Part shown: positions 1 through 10,839 of the stretch, one piece after another
Position numbering within the stretch: position 1 is the stretch's first letter
How the letters are laid out: each line of letters opens with the position of its first letter
From: Mariannaea sp. PMI_226
Lineage: Eukaryota > Ascomycota > Sordariomycetes > Hypocreales > Nectriaceae
Length of the DNA stretch: 64,000 nt
Reading direction: 5' to 3'
NCBI GenBank assembly: GCA_024336345.1
Contig: JANFOG010000005.1
Span: forward strand, 434,001-498,000
Program-made: the position numbers and the translations under genes
The notes under the pieces: generated by a model
Database searches by the model: none
Seen by the model: only the letters and a program-made list of their open reading frames with translations
What the model was told of the DNA's origin: nothing

Positions 1-498
1 ATTCTAGACTACTGACGTGAAAATGGAAGGATACATAATAGATATAAGGATGAAAGTCAGTTACACGCTTAGCGTCCCCGTCAAGCCGGGCTTACTGTTA
101 TACCACCTCCAGTATAGAATATAACCTTCCAAATGATGATGCTGAAAATGACAGGCTACGTATACTTATGCATCTTGAGACTCTACTTACGTATTAATAC
201 TTCAGGGCAAACTTATAGCATCATTTGTTTCTCCTTACCTTCCATGATCAACTCGGCCTTGCGCCGCCGAATGAGGGCAAATTAAAGGCCAACCGAGTCC
301 TTAATATAGGCACCGGGACAGCAATCTAGGCCATGGACTACGATCATCCGGCATCTAAGGTGAAAAGGTTGCCTTCAAGTAACATATTGTACTTATCATT
401 AGTTCAATTTTAGGTTTTCGGTATCGACCTCTCTCCTATTCAACCGGAAGTGTAAGATTTCGGTTTTTTTTTTAGTTTTTATTAATATAAGCTAATGG
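1..498. other. Left edge, no gene recognised
   Basis: AT-rich stretch with many stop codons in all frames. A short pyrimidine run lies just before the methyltransferase relic that starts near 499. The missing N-terminal half of that relic was looked for here and was not recognised. Confidence 0.5.
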
Positions 499-1019
499 CT
501 GCTGAAAATGCCCCCAAATATCCAATGTATTACTGATGATGCTCCCCTCAGGGAAGACCATCAGCTTCAAAAATGGCTTGAGCTTCTTAATGATGCAGTC
601 ATCGAGTTTGGCCGAGCATATGAAGGTATTGATAACTTCAAAGGGATGTTGAGTGAAACAGGCTCCCGTTGACATCGTTGACACCCGTTACAAGTGGCAG
701 TCAAATCACTGGGCCAAGGACCAAAATTTGAAGGAACTTGGGGCATGGCATAATGAAACATAATGAGAACATGGCGACTGCTCTTGAGTCACTTACATTG
801 GCTCTTTTTATGAGAGTCCATGGATGGACCGGCGAAGAGGTCAGAGACTTTCTCGCCGGGGTGAACAAGGACTTGAAAAAATTGAACATTCATGCTTATT
901 GGCCAATCTTACTGAATGTAAGCACTTCCTTTTCATACACTTCTACCTTTCGCAACTGCTTCCATAGCTGCTCGGTCCATGCACGGAAGCCTGAAGCCAA
1001 AGTCTACATTCGGAATTAG
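499..1019 (+). pseudogene. LaeA-like SAM methyltransferase relic (C-terminal half)
   Basis: Three reading frames in a row encode successive parts of the C-terminal half of a fungal LaeA-type (TAM-domain) methyltransferase. Segment 1 (about 499-672) has the conserved DDAPLREDHQLQKWLELLN stretch and FGRAYEG, then a TGA. Segment 2 (about 662-763) gives VDIVDTRYKWQSNHWAKD and ends in TAA. Segment 3 (from about 759) gives HNENMATALESLTLALF, GEEVRDFLAGV and IHAYWPI. The second frameshift coincides with a 10-bp tandem duplication (749-758 and 759-768, one base different). A possible GTAAGC donor near 918 and an acceptor near 965 would join a final VHARKPEA piece, matching the usual C-terminus of this family. 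The SAM-binding N-terminal half is absent. Family assignment rests on recalled conserved motifs; the disruption is directly visible. It cannot encode a working enzyme. Confidence 0.75.
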
Positions 1020-2660
1020 TTTCATGGTTCTGAGTATCACTCAAAATGTGTTGGGGTTTCTCTGGAGAGCTTCTTATCAAATGGGGCTTGGCATATATCC
1101 GTTCTCCACCTGACCATGTTGAGACGAATGTCACAATATAGTTGCTATGGCAGTAGGCATACCAAGATGTGGGAAACAGGAGGTTTGCAATTGAACTCAG
1201 GCTTTCCACTGCTCTAGACCGCCTTGGGGCGCTCTTATTTTAGCTGGAACTGAAGGGGTCAAGAATAATGCTAGGAGGTAATCCAATGATAACTTTATCA
1301 AATTGGTGGTATGGAACGTCTAAGAGAAATGCCTGGGTCATCGCTGTGAACTGAGTGAGCATTTTAAAATGCCGAATTATTATCGTGTATCGTTCCGTAA
1401 GCTATAATTTTTATCGATTTATTCTCTTCGCTGTGGGACCAATGTCATGTCGGTGTGAAGCTGCACTGAAGTGGCCATAACCTGAAAGCGAGTTTCGGAG
1501 TGTGTAGCATGTTGTTATCAACTCACCAACAAGTGTCTTTTCCTTCGACAAAACGAATACTATTCCTTTATTATATCCTATCTGAGTATTATTGAATTCA
1601 AGTTCTTAAACGTAGAAGCCTGCTATTGCCCATGCTCCCGACAAACCCGCGTATTGTTTGGTGGCAGTGAACTGAGATATGTTGTTGAACGCACATGTGT
1701 CGGGCGGAGCCTACCCTAGAGGAAAAGCCCGTTGCCCGTTCAACGGGAAGGAGGCTTGGGGAACGCTTGGGAATAATAATTAGTAAATTAGCTGTACGAA
1801 TACTCGAATGTCCCCTATCAGTGCTATCACTGTATCTCATAGCGTCAGGCGCCCCGTGACACCACTGCTTACATATGTCTTCATCTACCCTACATCACCA
1901 CCAATGAGCGTCGCGAGCATATTACGAAATACCCAGGGAAATGAGAAACTTCACCTCCGTTCACTATAATAAATGGGATAATTGCTACTAGAGAGCCTTT
2001 TGTCGGCGTAGTTATCAATAACAGTTGGTCAACACCTTCTACTTGATATATCCCCTCGTACCTGCCATCTCATTTGAGCCTGATTCGAGAGGCCTGGTGT
2101 GGATATACATGATATTAACTTGAACAAATTCAGATGCATCAGTGGACCAAAGAGCCGCGTGCCATTTTAGGTGAATGAAACTGCTAAAAGCTCAGGACTC
2201 AATTAAAGTATGATCTTGCTTTTTAAGTCTCCTCCTTACCTCTACATTGGTTACTCTGCTATTCACAGCATAGCTCAAAAGCGTCTGAATAAGTTGAGTC
2301 GTTACAGTAATTCTTGGCAGTCAGAATAAAACACCATCACTTGATGATACAAGACCATCAGAATCCAGGGACCCTTGGTATATTATTCCTATTCACGGAG
2401 AGGTTAATTCCAAGCACCAACATATATCCTGGAACTTCAGTTTCAATTGTGAGGCTGTGATGTACTTTTTGCCTTGTATGTCGACGTATTGGTATGATGG
2501 ACAGATATAAATATCATCAACTCTATGTGCTACTATTTGGCTTCTCATCAAGCAGATTCCATTCAACTCACTGACTTCAAACTTATCTCTTATCCGATAT
2601 CCTACAATTGTGCTTCTCCAGCTCCCTTATTGCTTCTATCTCTTGAAATTATAAACAGGC
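1020..2660. other. Intergenic, nothing recognised
   Basis: No reading frame with coding character was found. Short open frames here lack recognisable motifs and consistent splice sites. Confidence 0.45.
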
Positions 2661-2668
2661 TTTTCTGT

Positions 2669-2963
2669 AAGATCTTCACAGCAACTGCCCTGCTCCTATC
2701 TGGAGCCCAAGCGGGTGCCATCCGCCGACAAGACATGACCAAATACACCTTTGAATTCAATTCTGGCCAGATTCAGAAGTTTGGCATGGGAGGGGCAATC
2801 TTCAACAATGCTTGAGGGTAGGTAACAAACTACTTTTAAATCAAGCATCATGCTAATATCGCTTCAAGGCATTGCTGGGTCGGTCGACTTATAAACCAAA
2901 ACGGAAACGTCATTGCCGGGGCTGCTACAGCAGATGATGAAGATTGGATCCGCGCACAGCCAT
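2669..2963 (+). pseudogene. Possible decayed small secreted protein gene
   Basis: A frame starting near 2669 reads like a signal peptide that has lost its ATG (KIFTATALLLSGAQAGA) followed by a polar stretch ending FGMGGAIFNNA and a TGA at about 2812. A GTAGGT donor-like site follows at once. A second open stretch after a CAAG acceptor-like site near 2868 reads HCWVGRLINQNGNVIAGAA and ends at TAA near 2963. The two pieces could be exons of one small secreted protein, but the in-frame stop before the donor and the missing start argue that it is broken. No family was recognised. It may be chance open sequence. Confidence 0.25.
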
Positions 2964-4301
2964 AACATCGTCCTAAGCACGCAATTTTCACTCTTAAGTA
3001 CACCCAAATTAGTTGCGACCGGCCATATCCTATTGGTGGAGGTGTGAGCTGATGGTGATGATGAAGGACTGCTCAATTCCCCGGGTTCATAGCCGACGGA
3101 AAGGATGACAAACCATCAATTCGTGTTTATCTACTTGCATGTGTGTACTGACCATTTGATGTTGAGGCGAGGTTGGTGTGTCCTCCGAGGAGATGATGGT
3201 GGATGTCTCTCTTCTTGTACTATTTGGATTTAGAAAGACACAGGCTATGATCACGGATTGGTTTATTGTATATCAAGGGAGCGTGTTTTAGTTTGCCTCA
3301 AAGTAGACATATCCTGGTTAGACAATTTTTAATAATATAAATATATGCTGTTGTTATTTTTTGAGCTTCAATGTGACTTTGACTTGATATACCCTTTGTT
3401 CAACCGGTTCCATCCATTGGAATGTGATCTGAATGGCTGTAGCTCTTCTCTTTTCAAAATCGTGGTGCGCTTTTCCGACCGAGCTTTGCCTCGTCATGAT
3501 GGAGCCCTTCCCTTGGGTCTATGGATTTGCTCCCCCTCAAGGGACAGGCTTGTTAAAAGTCAATGGTAATCCCGGAATCGGGAAAATAATACGGAGAACT
3601 TGATAGGTCAGATTTCACCTAGGTGTATCTCTGTCACGGAACGTAGGGTCAAGAATGTAGGTGTGACGATAAGTAAGTTCTCTCAGATTGCCTAATTCGA
3701 TGAGGGGTTTATATAAGGGACTTCCCTGACGACGCCGCCCTGAATAGGGGAAGGGGGGCCCCATGGGGCCTTCCGAGGCCGGCTACTAAGATCACCCTAT
3801 GGGTATGTTATACTAGGAGGCTCGAGGTATCTGTAGATCTCATTTACGAGACCTATAGATACCTAAATATTGGTAACAGGTTGTGCACTTCGTTCAAGGC
3901 GGATAGAAGGAATATTTGATCCAAAGAAACCTCAGATTCTGTGTTGAAGTATTCTTTCATAAATTGAAGCGAGGAATCACACAATAGCACTGCCAACTCA
4001 AATCACCGGCATGATTGGTCGAATGATAAATATAAGATAATTGTTAATTGCGTGTTACAAAACGGACTAGCTGACTGTACTAATTTATTCCATCAACAAA
4101 AGCCAAAGCCAATTTACTAACGATCAGTTCGTTCCAAAAAGCTGGAAAAGAACTCGCCCTGCCGGAGCATGCTATCGCCTCAATAAAGACTAAAGACGAA
4201 AAATTGCTTGTGCTAACCATAGAGCGCTTCAAGTAAATACTCCTTCCAATGGAAATGTGCCTCAATAGAGGAGCAGAGACAGCGGAGATAATAGTGAGCG
4301 T
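2964..4301. other. Intergenic with a 14-bp perfect palindrome
   Basis: No gene recognised. A G/C-rich patch holds a perfect palindrome at 3757-3770 (GGCCCCATGGGGCC) inside otherwise AT-rich DNA. The downstream end is the 3' flank of the hydrophobin gene. Confidence 0.45.
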
Positions 4302-4764
4302 TTAGTAAACGCTACCGCCGCCGTGGCCGCCCTTGCCACCAGAGTTGGTGTTACCAGAGTTGACGATGGTGATCGAAGAGCTGCCAAGGCCAGTGCAAGT
4401 CTGGGCTCCGTTCTGTAAAAGAATGTTAGTATGAGTTCGGTGTTAAGACCACAGTTGGCAGCTGGAGCTGTTTTTGCAGCCGGGAACTTGTATTGCTTAC
4501 GTTGTTGTTGCAGCACACAGCGATGGAATTGCAAGTGCCAGACAGGACGGAGCAGGTGAACTTGCTGTTACCACCGTTGGAACCCTTGCTGCCGCCATCA
4601 GCCTCGGCGGTACAGCAGTAAGGAGAACCGCTGCTGCACTGGATCTGCTGGACGGAGGGAGGAGGGGGAGCAGGCTTCTCAGGCTTGGGGGGCTTGTAGC
4701 CGCCGGGAGCAGCAACGGCACCGGTGACGGCGACGAGGATGGCGAGCATGGAAGTGAACTGCAT
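4302..4764 (-). CDS. Hydrophobin, small secreted surface protein
   Basis: Predicted 124-residue secreted hydrophobin, an amphipathic protein that assembles at the air-water interface and coats hyphae and spores. Two exons: 4764-4501 and 4412-4302, with an 88-bp intron (GTAAGC...ACAG). The reading frame stays open only with this splice. Residues 1-19 form a signal peptide (MQFTSMLAILVAVTGAVAA), followed by a Pro/Lys-rich linker. Eight cysteines (43, 50, 51, 71, 78, 84, 85, 94) show the diagnostic C-CC-C-C-CC-C order with spacings 6, 19, 6, 5 and 8. A Gly/Asn/Ser/His-rich tail of 30 residues follows the last cysteine. The spacing is nearer class I than class II, but the 6-residue gap between the fourth and fifth cysteines is shorter than usual. 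A TATA-like box (CTATAAGAAGG) lies about 140 bp upstream near 4905. Confidence 0.9.
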
Positions 4765-7700
4765 GTTGGCGGTTGAAAATTGGTCTCAAAGAGAAGTTGA
4801 TAGTAGAGTAGGTTGATTGAGTTGTGATGAAGTTGCTTGTTGGTTGTGATGTCTGAGAGTGATGAGGAAAAAAAATCCTTGAATGTGGAAGGGAGCTGGC
4901 CTTCTTATAGTTTTTGGATGATAGTTGAATTGCTCTCTTCTCTGCTTCTAATCTCTGCAGGACTGAATACAAGCGGCTTGTGAGGTTAGAATCCTGGCAT
5001 CATTCCCCTTCCATCACCTGTCTACCCAGCTGCGTGGTACGCCATTGAACGCACTAACGGTTTCCCCTTAACTCTATCCTAGCTTAAGAGATGTGTACTC
5101 GGGAGGCCCGCTTTGTGACAGCTTCAGCCAGATCTTCGTGGGAAGTTACTTGAGTTTGCATGGTCGGATTAGACGAGCGATAGATCAGGTGGTCTAGATG
5201 ATGAGAGGCGGCGAGGTCATCCGGTCAAGGCTCCAGTTGTTTGACGCCTCATTCTCCATTCCAAGTCTAACTTAAACGCTACTGAAATCCGCTCAGAGAG
5301 ACTAATGCGATGTTACAGGTTTTAACAATGAGTTTATCATTGTATAATCCATTGTTTCAGTGGAAACCATAAAAACACAAGCGGGGCGGACGAACCGCTG
5401 CATCGGGACCTGCTCGATCAGGCCCAGACTTACAGATCTAGACTCCGGGATAGGTTAGAAGTAATCACTAAAAGAGGAAATGGTAATGATCTGTCACGGA
5501 GCCAATCTTCCGATGCGGATCTCGACCAACTCTGGACCCGCGTGGTCCGTAGATCGGACATGATCGCGCGGTGGTTGGAATGTAATTACGATGGCCCTAA
5601 CTAGATGCGGTCGCTCACTCGTTTTGACATACGTCCAACACGTTGGCCGCTGTGTTTCATGTTGTAAGCCTTGACGCCATCTTACTTTCAGCTCCTTGAG
5701 GGGATTCAATACAATATCGTGAGTCCTAACGCCGCAGTGGCAATGTCTATCCGAGAAGTGTGGGCGCTACAGCTACTTGGATCTTACAAAGACATAGTGG
5801 TTAGTTACCATATGAACTGATGAACTTGGCGAGTACAATAGAGAATTTGGTTGGGTTATTGACGGATTGGGCGAAGTCATGGGACATGTGCCGCGTCTGC
5901 TGAGGGTGTTTATCCCAAGTCGAAACAGTGGGAATATTTCATATCCATCTGTTGAGAATCTACTCAAACTTGGCTATCTCGTTCGAACTCAGCTCAAATT
6001 ACACTGTAGTTCTCAGCAACTTAGAAATTGTACAAGTTGTGAAATCATAGCCATATTCTTTTCGTAGGTCAGCGTTGAGTTGGATGGACTAGCAACTGTA
6101 TCTATACGTTTAGCTGCTTCTCCCCATCTCACGTAGATCTGTTTTTTTGGTTCTATTCTAGAGGTTCATGTCACGATGGAAATGAAGTGCCGTATCGCTC
6201 ATGAGTAAAGCTGTGAACCAGGCTTTGCTAGAATATGCCTCGGCCCAGATCTCTTACCAAGCGAAGAGGATGTCAGTCAATGCTGTGATTTCGGGCCTTC
6301 TTAGACTATGGTAGTGACTAAACATGAGGAAGCTAGGGGTTATAATGGTAAAGACGTCGAATGGTCACTTTGGTAATATGGTATTGCTATAGATGAAGAG
6401 CAGTGGCTTTTCAGTTGATAGGGGGCTCTCGCCGCCTCTTGTCTCGCAATGGAGGGGTACCATAGCCAAAAACTCTAGAAAGGCCTTCTAGAAACAGATC
6501 TAGTACCTCAGCTCTCTCAAGCCGGTCATCATACGAACAAGAGTCTCGGCTCCAACGCTGGCCCTCAAGCCTTTTTGAGCTCATCTTTCATCCCTCCGAG
6601 ATATTCCGGCTGGTCTACATAGCAATGACACTGGAGGAGCCAAGCGGAAGGGAGCTTGGCGGCTGACAAGGCAGCCAGCTCTCTAGCGATGCCTTTGGCG
6701 TAAGTTGCCAACAAAGGAATCGGCACTGGGGGAGCTTCATATATAGACGCATAGACATGATGCATTTACTGCATGACGGGAGCATCACACGAGCTTATTT
6801 ATATGTAGAGCAAGATAAAACTGCTATCGCTATGGGCCAGCCAATATCCAATTAGATAGAGGATACAGCAGCGCAAAAGTGACTTTCCGGGAACGGATGG
6901 CCGCCTTTCTTTCTTTCAACTAGAAAGGCCGACAGGAGGCAGGCTGGGCTTTGCCGAGATGGGCTGGCTATTCGCCGACCCTTGCCGATCCAAGCATACC
7001 TCATGGGTGGTGTAGCTGCAAATTTAATAGAATGACCAATTGATCAACAAATCCTGCCGATTTTTGAGTACAAACATCCAAGGAGTCTCCATAGTTGGCG
7101 ATATCAGTGGCTACCTCTGTGAATTCGGAGGAACTGTATGGGTACTGAATACCCCTGCCCATGGGTATGTTGTGCCTAACTCATCTCCCAGTGATGATGG
7201 TACGCGAATCACATCGAAGAGTTAACACACGACGTATCAAATGGCCACTGCTATTTCCGGTTACAGAGCATTGCCCACCTCAAGTTGGTCTCCTCTGGGA
7301 AGGGGGAGCTGCAAGGGTCGATAAGAATCATGGATTAGATCTTTGGTATGGTCACCAGCTGGGTGCCTACCTTACTATAAACGGCAATACCATGGTTGAA
7401 GACTCTAATAGGATTAGTCAATGATATACAAGAAATGCATTAGCGGGTGGTTTAATACTCCTAAATATATGCTTGATGTTACCCCATATTAGCCGTGACT
7501 TTGTCCTAATCTTGAGGACTAGAGTAAAGGCATTTTGTGGGCAAGGGGAAAGGGGCGTATCTGCTATTATCAAGATTGACAACCTTATGGTCTAGCTTAT
7601 AACCGTAACAACATCCGTGTTGAGCCGAGAAGCTGTGAGGGTCGCAATAAATCACTCTATTGATTAGAACTATAGGTGCGGTGTGCGGGGGGGCTCATGC

Positions 7701-8117
7701 ATTCCATCCATCGGTCTGTTCCTTGCGGGGCACATGTAATAAATATGAATGGAAATAGTAATCATTGCAAACGGGCGAAATTAGAGCATCTGGAGAACCA
7801 TTTATTAAGACCACTAAAATCCTAGCTTATCCATTATCGACCATTATACTCTGTAGACAAATCAGCTCATGATCGGCATTGGTAAGCAAAATATATATTA
7901 AGAAAATAAATATGAAACGAAGTATATTTTAAGCTAAATCTATGTTAAGCAAATGGACATGTGTAGTGAGCTGAGTGGTTTGTCACGGACATATATTATT
8001 TCAACAGAAAGCATTCTTTCTCCTCCAAGTGACTCCGAGATATCTGTTCTCTTAGAGTTATAAGCATTACCCAACTTGTTGTTCACACACTTGACTCATC
8101 TACGTCTCAATTCAACC
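4765..8117. other. Long gene-poor intergenic region
   Basis: The first 200 bp are the hydrophobin promoter. No protein gene, RNA gene or repeat was recognised in the rest. Open frames of 60-90 codons occur on both strands but lack start context, motifs or splice partners. Confidence 0.5.
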
Positions 8118-8654
8118 ATGAAGGCATTCGGTTTAAGAGGGCTAGTGCAGATTATGCTCTGTAGCTATGTCGCATCACTGCCCACTGAGTTAGTATATTT
8201 ATTCAAATGGAATCCAAACTGAACGAAAAAAAAAACCAAGTCTGACGAGTTACTGTCTAGGCCTGCTGAAGTCGCACCAGAACCGATCCCTACGGACGCC
8301 GCTCCCCCCGCAGACGATGTTTTTGTTCCTGAAGATGCCAACATCGATGCCAAGCCCCAAAATCCCATGAAGATTCAAGGGTATTGGGACAATGACTGTA
8401 CACAATATGCTTGGGAATATGAATTCACGCAAACGGATTCTGGCTGTTATAGCTACTATGTCCCCAACGTGTGGAGTGCAAATATCGCCTGGGCAACGGT
8501 TGTACACACTGTGGACATTTGCGAATTTTACTCTGAGCCTAATTGCAAAGGGAAATCTTACAAGCTTCGGGTTGATTGGAGCAAGACTCCCGACAACTGT
8601 TATCAAGGGAATGGAGCTCCGATCATGTCCTTCGACTGTTATGAATATGCCTGA
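8118..8654 (+). CDS. Small secreted cysteine-containing protein (effector-like)
   Basis: Predicted 162-residue protein from two exons, 8118-8192 and 8241-8654, with a 48-bp intron (GTATAT...CCAAG; CTGAAC branch-like site). Joining them keeps one frame from a signal-peptide-like start (MKAFGLRGLVQIMLCSYVAS) to the stop. A Pro/acidic linker (about residues 30-67, with repeated P-E-P and P-P-A-D) looks like a propeptide. It is followed by a compact domain (68-162) rich in Tyr/Trp with six cysteines at 78, 94, 119, 127, 145 and 158. An even Cys number suggests three disulphides in the secreted form. No family was recognised; size, secretion signal and Cys content resemble fungal effectors or small antimicrobial proteins. 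The acceptor ends in AAG rather than CAG, so the exact junction is the weakest point. Confidence 0.65.
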
Positions 8655-10030
8655 GCGATTTCTTGATATTCATCAATCAGCCACAAAAGCTCGGTTTGTA
8701 ACAGGATAATGACTAGAAAGAAGCTCGTGCTGTGAACGTCTTTCTGTGTTGACGGAATACATGTTCAGAGTATAGTCATCTAACAAGTACGTATTTATTT
8801 CTGAGGTCCTTTCCAGAAAGGGATCTGCTCTATTTAATCACAATATATATAAATAGACCCTTTTTGTCATTTTTTCTAGATGGAGTCCTGTATTGACTCT
8901 TTAGAATTTGGTATTGGCTACCTAGGTACCCTGGGTATACTGAGTCCGCATGCTGCTGGCGAGTTTGATATTACGTGTATTTATTACCACTTTATTAATT
9001 GGGAACATGAAACTTTGGTTGAGCCACTACTTTTGTGGTATTTTCGGCAAGGAATAAGCTTACCTACTCTTGCCTAATACTGTAGAGCGAGTGGGATAGA
9101 TATTCAATAGCAACTAGTGGAAGGGAGCCAGACTAAAGCAACGAATAGTGGAATTTTTCCCCAGAGGATTAAGCACGAGCCAAACAACCTTCCCATCTTA
9201 ATGCAATAGGCATAGCGGATTAAACAGCGCCATGAAATGGTGTTCTTTTTCCCCCCCTTGCATGGATGGAAGCTTGCCCAAACGAAATCCACCTTGGTTG
9301 CGCTAGCCGGCTGTCTGGAACACAATCTCCCCAAAATGAAGGAAGTACTTATAGCATCAGACCTCTCAAATCAGACTTGTTCATATCTGTGGGTACATAG
9401 ATAACCATGTTTATATTTGAGTAATCCAAAAATGGTTCAAGGCCAAGAGCAACAACTCGAAACGAAAGTACCGTTGTGTAATTTGCTTGACCTTGACAAC
9501 CGCCAGAGACTGAAAACGCAACCTTTGGCAAAACTAGTTTTCATGCAACAACCTAGTAGGAAGCAGAATAGATCAGGAGACACGCTGCGGAACTAAAATA
9601 TCACTATAAACACGTATACAGACAATTTATTTCGCCCGATGGGCTCGTCGCACGAATTGGTATTGTACAGATTCGTTCCCAAATTTTGCTATGATGTCAT
9701 AAAGGCCCTTTATGTAGTGCGATTTTTGCTTCTACCCTTCTATTTTCTTTTTTTGTCTTTTTTCCGTAGAATCTCGTGAAATTTATATTATGGGCAAGCC
9801 AACTCTAAGGTTAAGCTCGAGACATTTAGGGTGCTACCTATGGCGGTTGAACTAATGCCTGCTGTTTATTGCGCGAGGTGTTTGATGGACGTAGCGCAGA
9901 TCAGTCAAAGGGTAGGTAGGCAGGGGGTTTGCGATCTTGCGTTTAATGTTGTGTAGTGTTATTGAGGCGAACCGTCCTTCAGGGATAAATGTCAGCACCC
10001 CAAGCGTCTCTTCACGATGCCGCGAGCTAA
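8655..10030. other. Intergenic, nothing recognised
   Basis: No gene recognised. A poly-C run (near 9251) interrupts otherwise unremarkable AT-rich DNA. The right end borders a dispersed repeat copy at about 10031. Confidence 0.45.
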
Positions 10031-10112
10031 GACAGGGGCAACCTCAAGAGATAGAAGGTCTTGATTCTCTGCTATAAGAAAGGTAAAGATCCCGCGGCAG
10101 GCTATATATCCT
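10031..10112 (+). repeat. Dispersed repeat, copy 1 (partner near 53.04 kb)
   Basis: About 80 bp here resembles 53036-53115 in the same orientation. Shared blocks include ACAGGGGCAACCT, ATAGAA.GTCTTGATT and CAGGCTATATATC, separated by point differences and small gaps. On the minus strand this copy is open (a frame reading GYIACRGIF...AENQDLLSLEVAP), while the other copy loses the frame, so it may descend from a coding part of a mobile element. No terminal repeats or target duplications were seen. Confidence 0.6.
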
Positions 10113-10839
10113 CTATCGATGCTGGTTGTCTCTAGGGTGTTTGTTGAGCGGTATTCCGTCTCGCTGATGTAGATGCTCTTGAGCGTGCTTCGCTTACAAA
10201 GGCACAACATGCTTCCGATAGGCTCGAGCCAGCAGGGATTGGGCTGATTGCATTGACAACTACTCCATACAATTCAGCGCATTCAAAAGAAGCCTGATTT
10301 TCTGCACCCTGCCCCTCTTTCTGTTTGGTCACATGACACAAGCCACGAAGCTGTGTCTGTGCCTGTTCCTGACCGTCTTACCTCATAGCCTCAAGGTCAT
10401 TTTTATGTCAACAAGCTTTTTTTCGTACCCGAAACTCTGTCTGAGCCATTTGTACTATCGGGTTCCACTTTCAATCAATATTGCCCTTTTCGCTCAAGTT
10501 CGAGTCCGCGCATCTCACAGTAGGCGCAGCCCTCAAGCCATTACTGGCACCAAGTGGCTGGTTACGGCTCTAGCTACCATATACCCAACACTTCGCCAGA
10601 TACAGCCCAGAAGGCCTGATCATTGCGGCGAGGTTCATGTTCTGGTTTTCCCTATTTTCTCTCCTTTGATGATTGCTCACTCTCATTGCCCGAGGGTCAC
10701 ACTTCCCGCTTCGAGAGTAGTGGCAAGCGGTTGGTTCTTACGGTAGCTTGCCGTCTGTTATCAAGAGACGACCCCGAAAGCCAAATACGAACTGACTGAT
10801 CAAACCTGTCTATTCCGAATTTGTGTTTGCCCTTATATA
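10113..10839. other. Upstream region of the NLR gene
   Basis: Contains an open stretch of about 137 codons (10333-10746, plus) with no recognisable motif, judged to be 5' flank or leader of the NLR gene. No motif could be assigned. Confidence 0.4.

Noticed and set aside
3757..3770. GGCCCCATGGGGCC palindrome as a terminator or operator
   Set aside because: No gene next to it and no second copy; recorded only as a sequence feature.
4474..4776. 100-codon plus-strand frame over the hydrophobin
   Set aside because: It is the antisense shadow of the Gly/Cys-rich hydrophobin exon, which has a signal peptide, eight ordered cysteines and a clean intron.
10333..10746. 137-codon plus-strand frame before the NLR gene
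   Set aside because: No motif or splice partner, and it ends before the NLR start; treated as 5' flank.
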